A stretch of DNA of 64,000 bases from Haliaeetus albicilla. Lineage: Eukaryota; Chordata; Aves; Accipitriformes; Accipitridae. Below are positions 22,263-36,555 of the stretch, piece by piece. How positions within the stretch are numbered: the stretch's first letter is position 1; the number at the start of each line of letters is the position of its first letter. The stretch lies in the NCBI RefSeq assembly GCF_947461875.1, contig NC_091498.1:806001-870000 (forward strand), read 5' to 3'. A program made the position numbers and the translations under genes. A model generated the notes under the pieces. It saw nothing but the letters and a program-made list of their open reading frames with translations. It was not told the origin of the DNA and did not search any database.

Positions 22263-25200
22263 TTTCTGGCTGATGGGCCATGTCATCAGTTGCAGTGTTC
22301 TGGAAGGGCACAACTGAACCTCTGCATCAGAGCACTCTAATTGGATACAACTGTAGGTTTGTTCCATTTCAAGATCTGGATGTTACAGCTCAGGATGGCT
22401 GCCAAGGTCCCCAGTTGCTGACAAGAATGTGGTTCCTTATGTGTGCGAGACTCCCTTCAGCCAACATTCGCCAGGGAATCTCTGTGGGTTTGAAGGTTCC
22501 CATCATCAAGACAGCCAGGGTGGGCATTCCCTCTTTAAGCATTTAACTTGGGAGCACTCTCCTCCTCTTCCAATGCCTGGGAGCCTGCACGGCTGAGTTA
22601 GATACCTGCATGCCCATGGCAGGGATATTGTTGGGTGGTGTCATCCCAGCCTGCGGCTCGGAGGAGCCAGGGCAGACTGTCTGCGGTAGGCGCTGCTCTT
22701 CCTCCCCACGTCTCTCCCTCATCCTGAAGGTCCCTGGCTTGCTCTCAGTTTGTTTCTGTGCCTGAGCTTTCCAAGACTGAGCTGTGACGTGGCCCACTGC
22801 TAGCAAGCCATGTCTGCTGTCATCAGCGAAGGATTTCAGTGTCTGTCTGAGTACTGGGATGGGAGGGAAGCGAGTGAAAACACAGCAGCATCTGCTGGCA
22901 GGCAGCGGGTCCTCTCCAGCTGCCTGGGGAAGCTGAGTGCAGGACTGGGGGGCTCCAGCCTGTGCAATGCCTGAGTGAGGCCAGTGGGTAAGGGCAGTAT
23001 CAAGGGCTCTGAGACTAACTGGTAAAATACACCTAACCATAAAAATAAATCTGAGTGCCTTTATTTTTGGAGCAGAGCTCTTAAAGTATTCTTGCATGGA
23101 GATCTGTCATTCAGGAATGCAATAAAACAAAGTTAGCAGCCGGAGCTACCTTGTTAAAGTAAAATTTTCAGGAAACACAAAGCTCGTGCTTTGATTTTCA
23201 GCTTTACCTCCTGCTAACTTAATTTGAAAATAGTTACTCTTCACTTATAGGGAAAGCACAAACTAAAATCAGTTACTAAATTTGAATACCCATGAACATT
23301 TATAGCGAGCATCTGACTTCTATCTGGTTAGTTTGTTTTTTCATGTAGGGTGAAAGTTAGCTTCTGGTGCAGTGGTGTCTCTGCACAGTTCTGCTTCAGA
23401 AATGAGGACCCGCTGTGGGTAACTCCAGACTTTTAAACAAAACCCAAAAGCTTTGCTTCAGCATAAGCTCATGGATTTCAAACAGATTTCAAAATTGAAT
23501 TTACTACAAGGATCCATAGTTAGGAAAAAGACAAAGAATTTGGCACCTGAATTTAAGTGTAAAGTGAGTCGGAGGCAGAAATATGTGATAAAAAGCTTCG
23601 TGAGTCATTTAATAAACCAAGCATGGATTTCACAAGCCCCTGTGGTTTTCCTGCTTATTCTTTGAGACTTTCATCTTGGCCTGAAGCAGAACTCCTTTGT
23701 GACTTTGCAGGGCTCAAGAGGCTGCATGAGTGCTTATCTGCTCGGAAATAAACATTCTCCCATCTACATTAATTGGATGTGTAGCTCTGTTCCTAGTGCT
23801 CAGCTGTCTACACTTCAGTGTTTCTCTAGTGCTCTTGACTTTATCACAGCATTTGCCCTGTTGAGTTGTTGGTGAGCTCCAAGGGGGGCAAACTGCTAAT
23901 CCTGTAGATGTGTGTTGAGTGGGGACACATCTGGCTGAGAGGCAGGGATGTGCTTTCCTGCAGTGCGGTTGTGCTCAGCGCAGGTTCTGTTGTCTACCCT
24001 TGCAAAGATGGGCCCAAGCAGTTACTTGGCCAGCTCTTTGCCACTGTGTTTTATCCCTTGTTGCTACAAGCCCCTTCTATTGCAGCAGACCCTCTAGGGC
24101 CGCCTGTTCTGCGCTTCCACAGAATGGAGGCTGTTTTCATCGCTTGCCTTATCTGCCAGTCCTGCATAGATTTTGTTTCAATCCTCCCTTCCTGCTTTTC
24201 CCCTCAACCCTTTCACTCCTCCTCCCTCCTTCTGTGGAAACAAATCTACAGTAGGTGTCTCTTGAACTTGCCTGAACTCCTTGTCCCAAGCACCTTCCTG
24301 ACTAATCCTTTCCAGATGTCCAGGAACTTTTATGTTTAGCAGTTTTGCTCAAGTTCCTCATTCAGTCTCAGATGGAGCAAACATTATATTTCCTAATATT
24401 ATTTGAAAAATAAGACTGATCCTGGCTTTCTGAGAAGTCGTTGCTGCCTCAAAATGCAATGTTTTAAGCACCACTGCAGACTTCTACCCCCAAATTGGAG
24501 CACAACAGATACTCATAAATAGCACAGGAGTTTTATTTTCCGTAGCTGACTGTGCTCCATGGCTGTCTAAGATGTCTTGAAAACAGTACTGCACTTGTAC
24601 CCAGCCAAGTGGCAGGGCTGTTGGCTTGCCAGCTAAAGCATCATGGAGAAATTAGGAGATCTGTCCGATGTTCCTCTGACGGTGACCCAACAATGGAAAG
24701 CAAGTTTCTCTGCCCATCCTCTCATCTAGTTTCCAGCATAACTTTGGTTTTGGGGAGGTGACAGTTCAGGCAAGGGATATGGTCAGTGGCTTCTTTTGCT
24801 CGCGCTCTCTGGGTGACCTGTGCATCCTTTCTTGGTGGTTGAGTATGTCAAGCTGCATGCAGCCTCATGGTTTGTGCATAAAGGCTGCGTTCGGCATGGG
24901 CCTCTAGGGAAAAGGGCTGTCTGTCATCCCAAAGTCCAGTGGGATGGTGAGATTTGTAAGATTGGAAGCAATGCCTGTGCCAGTTTATGATCCTGGAGAC
25001 TGCCTTTCCAACACAGACTCTGGCTTGTCTTGAAGTCACGTCCTGTGGTTCCCCATGTGCATCCAGTGGCTTCTCATCCTTCTCCACTGCACTCCATGTG
25101 CAGCGAGGCTTGCAGTGGTTTTTGGCTATTGGAAGGAAGCTTTGGGCTGTTCAATGGGACTTGGGAAATTCCTGTCTTTTTCCTTCCATTTTTCCTTGCT

Positions 25201-28200
25201 TCGGGATTCACCTAGCATGTTACATGTTGATTGCAAAATGCCGGTGGCAGGAGAGAGACCTTCCATAAGTTCAGATTCTTGTTACGGAACCGTTTTGTGG
25301 CCATCAGTGGCCTGGGGTCCAGGAATGGGTATGCGCCGGTAGGAAGAACCTGCTTTGTTGCCCTGTGCCCCCACCAGCTCCACAGTCGCCATTGCCTTTC
25401 CACACAAGCAGCACTTGCGGAAATACTAAGTAGCTATTTAATTTCACAGCAAAGCAAACCTCTGTGAGGTTTGGTGCTCCAGCGTACCACAGCTGCCTTC
25501 CTCACTGGGGGCTGATACGGGATGGTTCCCTGTTCCTTTTTCTCCACCGTCCAGACAGTCTCTAGGCCACCTGGGGAAGGCAGAATGAAGAATATCAAGC
25601 CGGTAAGTCTCCTAACCATTCTGCTATGTCAGGAATGAATCCAAGAGCCTTTGCATACTATTAATCTTTTCCAATTCCTAAGAAAGCAAATGATCTCCTC
25701 CCGCTCCCATAAATTCAACCTCTCTCTCCTGCTCCCCCTCCAGTGTTTGAACTCTTCGCCAAGAGCTTTATTAAAAACTACAAGATGCAGTTTTGTTTCT
25801 AACTGAATCCCAAACAACTGTGTTAGGTGGAGAAGAAACATTTGGTGCAGTCAGCCTTAGAGCATTTTTGTGTATAGTCCATAGCCACTTGTCAGCCAGA
25901 GACCAGATTCAGCTCTGTACTAAGCATATTAGGACCTTTTCTCTTTTCTCCTGAGGTTAGGAGATGAATTCAAGCTGGTCAAAGCTCATGGCCTCATTTC
26001 CAAGAGCACCTGGCAGTGACTGCTGGGAGTAACTCATACGGCAGGGCAGAAGGGATGCTCTCCCGGAGATGCCAGTGGGGTTCGGGAACGCCTCACCCTC
26101 CCATGACTCTGCGTGACCTGGCCTGCCGCTGCGCTTCAAAACGATGCTGTTCTCTGCAACGTGCCGTCGGCCCGGGGAACAAACTGTGCTGTGCAGCTGC
26201 CAGGTCCAGACAGCTTTCCGGCCATCTCCCTTTCCCACCCTTAAGGGGGAGGTTTCTGGAGGTGCCGCAGACCCTGCTGCCTGTCCTCTTGGCAAGGCCC
26301 CAGCTACTGTCACCTCTGTGGGAGGTGTGGAGCAGCAGGTGATCGTCCCCAGCTTCTGGTGTGAGCGGAGAAGCAGCAGCCGGTGCTGGGAGGCAGTGAC
26401 CGAGGGTGGCTGTGGGCGTGCTGGGACAGCCGGGGTGAGGACAGCCGGGTCCCGTGGAGGGTGGCTCCACGCAGCAGCGCTGGCAAGGTGCGCGCCGGGG
26501 TCCCCGCCAGCTGCCGTGCGTCACTGCCATTCCTTGGCACCGCGTGTGGTGTGTCACAGCCTTCTCCCTTTCATTTCCTAATGTTCCCTCAGTCTGAAAC
26601 CCATCAACCAGTGCTGAGAAAAAACATTGACAGAGGAAGCCAAAGCAGAAGTAAGCAAAGCTGTTCCTTTGGCTGAATTCCTCCAGCTTGTTGTGTCCCG
26701 CTACTTCGTTTGAGCAAGGAGATCCTGCTCCTGACTTGTGCACCTGAGCCTTGGGAAGAGGACAGCAGTCTTATTTCTTGCTTTCACTGGCAGAGAACGT
26801 CGCATCTGTGTTTTGGAAACAAATGGGTGGCTCCATTGTAATGCAAGAGGAATCGTGATTCTGGAATAAATCCTACAACTTTTTTGCTTTGGATGTCTGA
26901 GGAATAAAATAGCATCATTCATTTCCTTTCTTTACATGTTACCCTCAAAAGTGGGTCCCACCATCTCCTTCTCCTCATGGAAGAACTGAAATGACTGAGA
27001 AGTTTAAACAGAGCTGATCTTGAAAGCAAAATAGAAAGTCAGGGGCTTGCCCATCAGGAATTGTTAAGGTCTCATTGATTTACACAGGCTACACTTAAAG
27101 ATGGTTGTTAGATCAATGCATCTGACATTCCCTCCAGTCTGATGCAATAACAGATTATCCCTGCTATTCAAAAACCAGGCCTAATTTGCCATCTATGATG
27201 ACTTTTTGCAATGAGTTGTAGTTGGCTTTTCTAAGCTGTTTCATGCTCAAGGAACCTTGAAATTTTCACTCATTCCTGGGCATTTCAAATCAACCTCTGC
27301 TTAGCAGCCATTATCAGAGGGCGGGAAATAGGAATACAAGAGTTTCATTGAGAAAAGCATCTGGCAGTGTGGTGTGTGTTCCCAGGATGTACCCAGGCAT
27401 ACGGTGCACAGGAGAGCAAGAACCTGAAAATGGCTAGAAATACCTGCTGATGCCAAGCTCGAGACAGGGGAAAATGTTGAAAGCGGGGTCCTGAGTTGTC
27501 CAAGCCAGTTCTCTACACAGAGCTTTCCTCCCTCAAGAAATCTCCACATTGTTGTGAAAGCGAGGGAGAGCTCACCTGGTGTGGCTTTGCTGAGGAGAAC
27601 TGTGCTTCATGGTACCGTTTTGGTACCTCTCTGCCCAAAGCCCAGGAAAGAGGGTGAGAGAGGTTGTGCAAGTGGGAAGATGGGGCTATGGAGTATGGCT
27701 TGCACAAGGAGTGCTTTTAAACTTAATAAATCTACCTGTGATCAGATCTCAGGAGCAGGAGAGGGGAGAAATAACGGATGGAAAAGTCCAGATAATTGTG
27801 CGCAAAGGAAAAGCAATCTGAAGCCTTTCTGGAGCCAGGGAGCCTGCGTCTGATCTGTCTGGAGCAGGGCGCTGGGAGGGCACCGGGGCAGCACCAGAAC
27901 AGTTCTGCTAATGAGGAACCTGAAAATGAGCCCCTGCTGCCATTCGTGTTAGTCATGTCTGCAGGAGTCAGGACTTCAGGTGGGCTGAGCCCCCCGAAGC
28001 AGCAGGGTTTGGGCAGATGCTCCTGTTCCCGTGCTGCATCGTGCCTGGCAGCTGGGGGTCCGACATCTCCCTGCCCGAGGCGATGGGGAGCCAGCGATGT
28101 GGAAAAACCCCAGAGGCACCAGGGGAATAATCCAGACCAGCTTTTGCTGGACACGACTCCCCCAACTCTAAAAGGCTTTTTGGTTGAGTTTAATAAGATT

Positions 28201-29091
28201 AGGCTGTAAGCTCTGGAGACGTCCGCTTGCTGGCAGGTCTGTGTTCAGTAGTTCCTCGCGCGCCAGGGAATGCTGTTGCTCATTTCATTGGCCTTGACTT
28301 CGCTGGATCAGGCTGTTGCTTTGCTTCTCAATTAGCTGCATCTGCACAGCAGTAACAAGCTGGAGATTAGAAAGCCTAGAGAGGGGTGCAGAAAAGTTCA
28401 CCCGTGTGGAAGGGAGCTCCCCCCACCCCTCGCCCTGGGAACGCTGGGGTTCTGCACCCAGCCTGACCCCTGTCCCCAGTAGGAGCCCTGCTGGGGTCCA
28501 ACCCCCTTTATCGCTGCAGCAGTGACACTGTACAGCTTGTTCTGTTGCTGGAGAGTGTGTGTTCTGTAAAGCTCCAGTTTAGTTCTGTGCTGACATTATT
28601 GAAGCTACTGGTAATAAACCATGTCACTACAGGGGGTAGGGCCACATCTGATCCTGCAAAGGGAAAGCAAAAAACCAAACAAAACCCCAAAACTCCAAAA
28701 AACCTGAAACAAAACTCGTATTGACAGGAGGGCTGGATGGCCAGGGATGCAGAGCACTTGGTCCTGCTGCCCAGCCCCGTCGAGAGGCACCTCCCAGACC
28801 TGCCGCGCTGGCCATGCAGAAGGGACAAGTGGCACACGGGAGTCACATCATCGTGCAAGTGTTGAACGCTCCCAGTGCAATGAACTACAAATAAATGCTG
28901 TTGATGCCTCTGCCATCCCGTCAGGGATTAGTACATGCTGGAGCAATTTGCATGGGGATGAAACTTGGAAGAAAGGGCAATGCTGAGGGAATACGGTATT
29001 ATTTATTATTGCCAGTTGCAAGGGAACAGCAGCAGCCTCCAAGCTTGTATAACTCTGGAACATGACTATTATTAGAACGGAAAGTTAGCAA

Positions 29092-29107
29092 GCAATTAGC
29101 TAATTGC
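29092..29107. promoter_or_regulatory. Perfect 16-bp palindrome with paired homeodomain half-sites
   Basis: GCAATTAGCTAATTGC is its own reverse complement. It holds two inverted CAATTA half-sites, each a homeodomain core, separated by GC. Nearby sequence (CAATTATAAGG, TTATAAACTCC) adds more AT-rich cores. Motif-level evidence only. Confidence 0.4.
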
Positions 29108-31550
29108 AATTCACATTGTCTGTTGGCAATTATAAGGAGAACAGTTATAAACTCCAACAGATGGAACTCAAATGGGTCAGTCTCTCTCTTTTTCTTTTCT
29201 CCCCCCCCATCCCCAAAGGGCCTTTGCTATGAACTAAACTACAGGTTCTGACCAGGGATTTGTGAAAGAAGCCAGTCCTGTGAGTAAGCCTGCTGAAGGG
29301 ATCCCTGCAGACAGCTTTCCCTGGCTGAGGCGATGCTGAGCAGCCGCCTTCCTGCATCTGTGCTCTCCAGCAGCAGACCTGTCCCATGCTCGCAGGTGGT
29401 GGTTTGGTGGAGCTTCTCCTTTCTGGACTTTCCCAAATAGGACATCTTCAAGGCTGGAGAGTTCAAGAAATTGCTCTGTGGTTTCATTCATTTACTCTGC
29501 TGTGGTTGTATTTGTTTAGTAGCCCTGGAAAAGGGGGAAGCAGAGCAATCCAGCTAAAATATGTATTTCTTCTCATCCATTTGTTTATAACTCTATACTA
29601 CTTAACATAATACCTTCTCTTCTTTCTCCAGCAGTGACATGAATCAATGGTGCCTCCCTGAACCTGATTTCTAAACCTTCTGAGGTTATTTGAGGGATCT
29701 TCAGTCCCTAGTGAGAGTGAGTCAGAAGAGATTTCTGCAAAGATTAGCAGGAGATGAGGCAGCGGTCTGCTTCCCCTTTCAAGCCACAGGAGATACTAGC
29801 AGAGCAGTTCTCATGGGACAGAGATTATCTCATCACTTTTGTTAGAAGTATCTGAGTGATGCAGCACCGGAACATGACTGATGGCGTGAGACATAAGGCT
29901 TGGATTCAAGGGATCGCTCAGTGCATGTTTTACCTTTGTTTAAGCCAAATGCAGATATGCTCGCTACCTGTACTGCTTTATTATCCTCTGGATGAGTTTT
30001 GTACTTGATGAGCAATATTTTAAAGTGATGCTATAGATAGTTGTCTACTGAATGGTTGAGAAATTGTCATTTACCTGTGAAACATTTTTCTGCTGAAGTA
30101 TGTCAAGATCCAAGCTGCATGCATACAAAATGGTGTGTTTAAGGCTAGAGGTGTATGAGTGGCATATAAGAAAGCATGGAGACCCTGAATATTGCAGCCT
30201 GCAATGTGGTGGTCTGTTTATCAGGTTTACAGCACATGCATGAATGTGGCATGCAGTGCTACTTTGACATGTCGCCTGAAAACTATTTATGCATCTCAGA
30301 TTCCTTTTTAGAGTATGGACAAGAACAGACAGATTTTGCCGTAAAAATAAAGCATCCCAAAAGGTATTCTGAGGCATACGTTTGGCTAAAGAACCTCAAA
30401 TCTACGGTCAGACTTTCTGTGGCCATGGAAGGAGCTTTGCTCTGTATCTCCTCTGAATGTTGGTGATGCCAGTGACTCCAGCAAAAGGAGAACATCCCTG
30501 TTTCAGGTCAAGCTGATACAGATACAGAGACAGCTGTGGGATCTGAAACAGATTAAGCCCAGCTATATGAATTTCATAAATAGTAATACAAACCCACTGC
30601 ACACCTTAGGCTGATATTAAACAGAGAATGAGTTGGTATTCATCTTAGAGCGAATGCATTATAATGAAATGGAAACATCAGGTTTTACTTATAAACCCCA
30701 GGTTTCCCATAGGAGGCAGTTTATGGAGTGACCATTTATTAAAGACAAATGCTATCATTTGAAACATATCTCATGTAGAGCAGGGGACTGGCTGATGCAG
30801 AGGAGCAGTAACTGGAGATGGAGCTTTGCATTTACAAGCCATTGTTTTAAACAGGCTCTGCATGTACAGGAACGTGTGATGATAGCTGCCGAGTGCCCGA
30901 GTGTCCACCGAAAGCCCCAGCCTGTGCCTCCCACGGCGAGCGCAGACCTGCAAGGTGCTGAGTGCTGCGACCCAGGCCAAACATGCTTAACTTTAATATA
31001 TATTTAAGAGCAGGCAGAAAGATAATCCAGTTACCTTGAGTCAGACCAGTCACGTGTTTAAAAGAAGCAGGTACTGGATGGGGACCTAGCCCCAGCAGGG
31101 CTGCTCAGCCCCGGGGTGCTGAGCTCTGCTCTCTGCTCTGCAAATCCCCAGGAATGAGAGCTGGCTCCTGCAGAGCATCTGCTGTGGCTGAAGAGGACCT
31201 TGACTAAAGAAGAGCAGGGTAAGATGATTCCTGCCTCTGCCCACGGACAGAGAGCAGTCTGTGACATGTTACCTCCTCCCGGGTCCCCGAGACTCTGGGG
31301 TCTCTGATTTGGGGTCCTCACTCAAAAAGCCTCAAAGGGGCCCACCTCTCGGAGGGGAGATCCTCCCCATTTTAGTCTGTTCCTTTTGAGGCATGCCAAT
31401 GTCAGCACCCACTAGTCACAATCCTGATTTTCCTTTTGTTTCATGAGTTAGTGATTCTGAGCTGCAGGGCAAATGTTAAATGTTAACAACTGCTGTTAAA
31501 GTCACATCTGCAGGTAATTTTGCTATTCACCTGGAAAGAAACAGTGTTCA

Positions 31551-31564
31551 TTCAATTAATTGAA
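31551..31564. promoter_or_regulatory. Perfect 14-bp palindrome with overlapping TAATT cores
   Basis: TTCAATTAATTGAA is self-complementary and contains two overlapping ATTA/TAAT cores. It follows an AT-rich stretch with AAATGTTAAATGTTAACAAC. Motif-level evidence only. Confidence 0.35.
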
Positions 31565-34500
31565 AAAGTATATGTTGCCTTTCTGAAATCTTTCTGGCTA
31601 GATCCTGGCACCCTGACAAGATGGTGCTGTTTGTTCTTTATTTTCGAAATCAGAAGTCTAGGACAAGAATGTCCTTCATAGGCAGTAGCAGGTAAAATTG
31701 CATGCTTTCTAGAAGCATAAATTCCGTTCATTGCGTGTAGGAGAACTTTCTGGCTCAATGTAGTATGACATTTGCAACCATTCAATTTGAATAAATTCCA
31801 TTTTTATGCTCCATCCGGCTTTTAGTATATCAGCCAAACCATTCGTAAGGGACAGAATGTAAATCCTGCCTGTGTTTCCCCTCCTGCGCTATCATCAGGG
31901 ATCTATCATGCTAACGCTGCTGTTCCTTTTGCTTTCAGGGCTCCCAGAGGTCAGCAGTTCAGTTGCTGGAGTCCTGGAAGAAACCGCGGATTCCTTTTAG
32001 GTGGAAAGTGACTCTGGAGCAGGAGGGGTTTGGGATGTCTCCCTGTTTGTTGTGCTGGGTGGGGAGGCAGACCCTGCTGAATTGCACAGGGGGGGCTGTG
32101 AAGCAGGAAACGTGGCCTGGAGCAGGTGAGGTTGCTGCTCTTGCTGAAGGTGCATGAGCAGGGACACCCCAGAGCAAGGACATCCCGGGGCAGAGACAGC
32201 CCCGAGCAGGGATGATCTCAGCCACAGAAATGGCTCCTGGAGAAGTGGAGGAAGCTTTTCTCGTAGGAAGCAACCAACAGAAATGTCTAATCCCTGCCAG
32301 CCCTGGGGCAGGCAGCTGTGCCAGCAGCAGGGTGCTTCCTATGCGCCTGTCTCAGATACAGCTGAGACACTGGGACCTGGGTGCTGGCTGGATGGCGTGG
32401 CTGGCTGCTGTGGCACCACTGGCTGAGCAAGGCATTGCCACAAGCGACTGCAAAGAGCCCAAAGGTGAGGAGCCCTGCTGCAGAGCTGGATGGCTAAAAT
32501 TAGTCATCCAATTATGGCCAGCCTAGAAAAATGATCAGTTTTTCATAGACCGAAACAGGTGTCAAACACCTGTGTCTGGGAGCACAGCCCCAGGAGTGTT
32601 CCCTGACTCCGTCAGCCGGCGCTGGAGAGGACAGGAGAGCAGGTCCCTCGTTGGGGAGCAAGGGTGGAGGGGCCACCAGCAAAGGCAGGGAGGCCATTGG
32701 CCTTGGTCACTTCTTGGCTCTTGTAAGAGGGTTTCAAGAGCCTCGTGTCCCTCCCACCCCCATCTTCCGCTCTTCTTCATTATATATTAGATGTCATCCT
32801 TATTTTTGTAAGCACCCTCTCTAATGACTCGGAATTTCTGTAGCTCTAGTAATTCGGGAAAGAATACTTCAACTGCATGCAGATGTGAGCCGTCTAGTGA
32901 ACACTGTCAGCATTGGGGAATCTTCTGTAAAGATGTAGACAGAGGCAAGCTTTTGCTGGGCTCAAGAGCCATCGCTTGGCATCTGTTAACGAGAAAATCG
33001 AATCCTCTCCTGTAGAACTGCGTGTTACAGGTGACTTGTTCCTGGGAATGTAGCTGGAGGAAGATGTCCATCCGTGCTGAGCCTGTCTGGCCTCTGCACA
33101 GGGCAGGAATAAGTAGCAACCCCCCAAAAGGCAAGTTGTATCTATCAAGGGATCTCCTAACTGCTTTATCCTCACAGCTCCACATCTGGCAGGGAGAGCA
33201 ATGGGGCAAGGGAAATGCATTGCCTGCCTGCCTATATAGCTCAGACAGGCTGGTGACAGCTCGGCAATGTAAATGATGCATATTAAGCCCTAAATAAAGT
33301 GTGAGGAACATGTTTGGGATCAGTAAATCCATCCTGACAAGAAGAAGCAAAGGAATGAAATCCCTTTTCCCAAACAGACTGGTAAGTCTGTGGACTAAAT
33401 GGAATCTAGTCCCACTGAAAAATGGCTCCTGAAGATTTATGGTTGCGGTGTCCCTGCTCTGATCAGCGGGGATGCATGTGAGTGTGTACTAGGCAATAGG
33501 TGCAGGGAGCCCTTGGGGACGGTGAGGCTCAGCTCGGGAGTGGGGGTCACATTCCCCTCCTTAAAATGCTCAGATTTCATTGAACCCACTATGTCCGCAC
33601 ACATTTACAGCTGAGTTCATCACATTTCTCGTTGCATTCCCCCATCAGCCTTTTATCATCCCCGAGGGGTGGCTGCAGCCAAATGTCCCCCTGACTTTCA
33701 ACAGACTTGTGGGCCTTACTTCTCTGCATAAGTGGTAGACTTAAGATAAGCCCAGGATCTCTTAAACATGCCAGCCTCCAAATAAACAAAGTGGGTGTGA
33801 TGTGTTACAGGCCCCGTTACCGAGAATTGGCCAACTGAGGAGAAGGGGATTTTCTTTACAATTCTGTTGATGGAGTCACTTGTCCTCAAAGAATGCTGGG
33901 CAGGCTGGAGAGCCTGCGAGGCAGCTCGAGCACACTCACATCATGACATTTGGAGGCAATAATCAAAGGCAAATGGCACCTGAGTGGTCACATTGCAGAC
34001 AGGGGTGGAGGGAGGAGCTCAGGGGATGCGTGAGCTGCTGCCTGAGTCTGGGAATGCATGGATCTGGGTCTGCTCCCAGGGAGTAAAGACAGCCCTGTGC
34101 TTAATGCAAAACATGATCCAATCCAGCTTGCTTCAGCTTTGTACGGTTAATTTCCCAGCAGGTTTCTGTGCCCGCTCCCTCTGCTGAATCACCTGTTCCA
34201 GCAGATTCATATTTTGCAGGGAAAGCTTTTCAAAAAAGACAAGCACCTGCACAAAGCCTGCAGGCAGCTGCTGTCTGGCAGCTCTGGGGAGACCCAGCAG
34301 TTGTCTGCCCTTGTGTGAAGGCAAGCACTGGCAACAGGAGGCTGAGCATCACACCCCAGGTCAGCACATCCCTCCCTCCACTAAAAGTCATCAGATGCTC
34401 CTGGCTCCCCTGGAACCAAAGAGTGAGCTCTCTGTTCCTGAAGACCATTTGGGTGAGAAATCAGTAATGCTGCTAAGGCACAAAAGCCTGCAGAGGAGGT

Positions 34501-36516
34501 ACACAGAGCTCTGTGTCCCCTGGGCAAGGTCAGTCCTGCGCTGCCAGCCTCACAGCTCTGTGCCTGCAGGGCACACAGCCCTGCACAGGGAGGTGCTTGA
34601 GGCTGCGGTCTGCAGGGGACTGGATGAGGCACAGGGAATGGTCCTTTCTGGACTTCATTAAGGCTGTGAGTTTTTAACCAGTTTGTTGTATGTTCTTTGT
34701 TGCCCTTTCATTTGAACGGGGGCCAAAAAGGTGGGATCCAGATTGCAGGCATTTTCCTCGTGTCTCTTTCAGTTCGGGGGCTGCCGTTCTTGGTCTCTGT
34801 GGGCTGCAGCGAGGTTATCTCGCATTCCCTGGGCCTTGGAGACCATGGTCTCCCTCCAGGCTCTGCTGTTTGGGGTGCTGTGGGTCAGCCAGTTACCGTC
34901 CCAGGACATGGGGCCACGCTGCCAGCGCGAGATGCAGGCTCAGAGTGCAGGAGGCTGCCAGGACACCTCACCAGATGCATATTGTCTCTTTGTTCCTCCG
35001 AAAACCACAAAAAAGTTTCTCCCTTCACAGTTCAGTGATGCCCAGACAAAGATGACGTGAAATCTGTGGGAAGACTTATTTTATTACAATACAGGAATTC
35101 ACAGAACCAGATGTTTAAACTTAGCTGTTGCTCCTTCATACAAGCACCGCTGCCCCTGCTCAGTGGAGCTGTTTGCAAGATTATTTACAACGCTCTAAAT
35201 GTGTCCACTGCTGCTTGGGTCTCCAAAAGCTGCTCAGAGTCAGGGCCGATGCCACAGCGAGTCCCCTATATTCCTCTGTGCCGCAGGACCCGGTGGAGAG
35301 GAGGCAGCGATGCCGGGGCCGTGGAAGGGCAGGGCAGCGCGGTGCCCGTCGGTGACCCCGCCACGTCTGGCAGGAGTGGGGGACAAGGTGCAGCCCATGC
35401 ATGGTTCCCAGCCAGGAAATCATCTTCCTTTGTGGGAAGTATTTTATAAACTGTGGTCCCTGGGGAGGTGTTGTCCCTCCATGCTGGGATGCTGTTGGCA
35501 TTGCCCACCGAGGGTGCACAGCCTTTGGTCTCTGCCCAGCTGCTGCCTGCAGACCCTGTGGGTGTCTCTGCTCGCGTGGGGTCCCAGGGTCAGGCAGCCT
35601 CTCTGTAGTCCCCTAAGAGTCAAACCCTGCGCCTGGTTTTCTGGTTTTCTCTGCTGTTTCTCACCTGGGCTCCTGCAGCTGGGTTCAAAGGAGCCCGAGT
35701 CCCCGGCTGGAGATGTGTCCCTGGTGGGAGCCGTGCAGCCAGCAGCTGTTTTGCAACAGCCTGGGATAGCCTTTCCAAAACCAGCCAGCATCTGTTAGTC
35801 AACCCGAGCGCAGTGTCTTAGGATCCTTAGGCTGGAACAGGGAAGCGAGGCTTACACGCACATCCAGGCTGGCAGCGTTGTTTGTTTCCCCAGCATCCAG
35901 AATTTCATCTTTTCCACCTTCATGCTGCCAGCACAGTCCTTATCCGCTGCCCTGACACCTCCAGGGTTTATTTCAAGCTGAACCACGCTGCCTCCATATG
36001 TGCTCCTGCCACTGGTTACTGGTTATTAAAAGTCGATGCTGTTGTCTGTCCTCCTTGTGTCCATTCAGAAGTTGGCAGTCCTTAAAAACTCATTCATCTT
36101 AGGCAAGCCTAGTGGCAATTACAGCCCTCAACCCACAGGATCAGTTAACTCCTTCTCTCCCATTAGCCCAATGTGGATGGATCAGCAGTCAGGCCCGGTT
36201 CTAATTAAAGCGATGCAGAAAATCAAGCATTTTCCCCGCACGATGCACAAGAGACACAGAGGTAGCTATGGAAAGGGGGAAAACAGTATAACTGCCTCGG
36301 AGATGTGCTAGGTCATTGTGACTGAAAATCTGACCCTGCATGGAGCTGCAGGTGCTGTGTCACCTCGCTGGGGAAGGACACAGCTCTCACGGACGGTGTC
36401 TGTAACAGAAATGAAGGAGTGACGGGAAAGGGAAACAGCTACTGGGGAGCCCTCCGCAATGATCCAAAACATCGTCGTGGGGCAGAGCATGAAAATGGTA
36501 TTTCCCCAGCAGACCT

Positions 36517-36555
36517 TGTAAAATTAAATTGTAAAATTAAATTGTAAAATTATCA
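36517..36555 (+). repeat. 13-bp AT-rich tandem repeat
   Basis: Roughly three copies of TTGTAAAATTAAA, the last truncated, continuing into TATCAATTTG. Surroundings are AT-rich and non-coding. Confidence 0.85.

Noticed and set aside
23908..24339. 143-codon plus-strand frame with hydrophobic and Cys-rich stretches
   Set aside because: No known family, pyrimidine-rich DNA, and no splice or codon-bias support.
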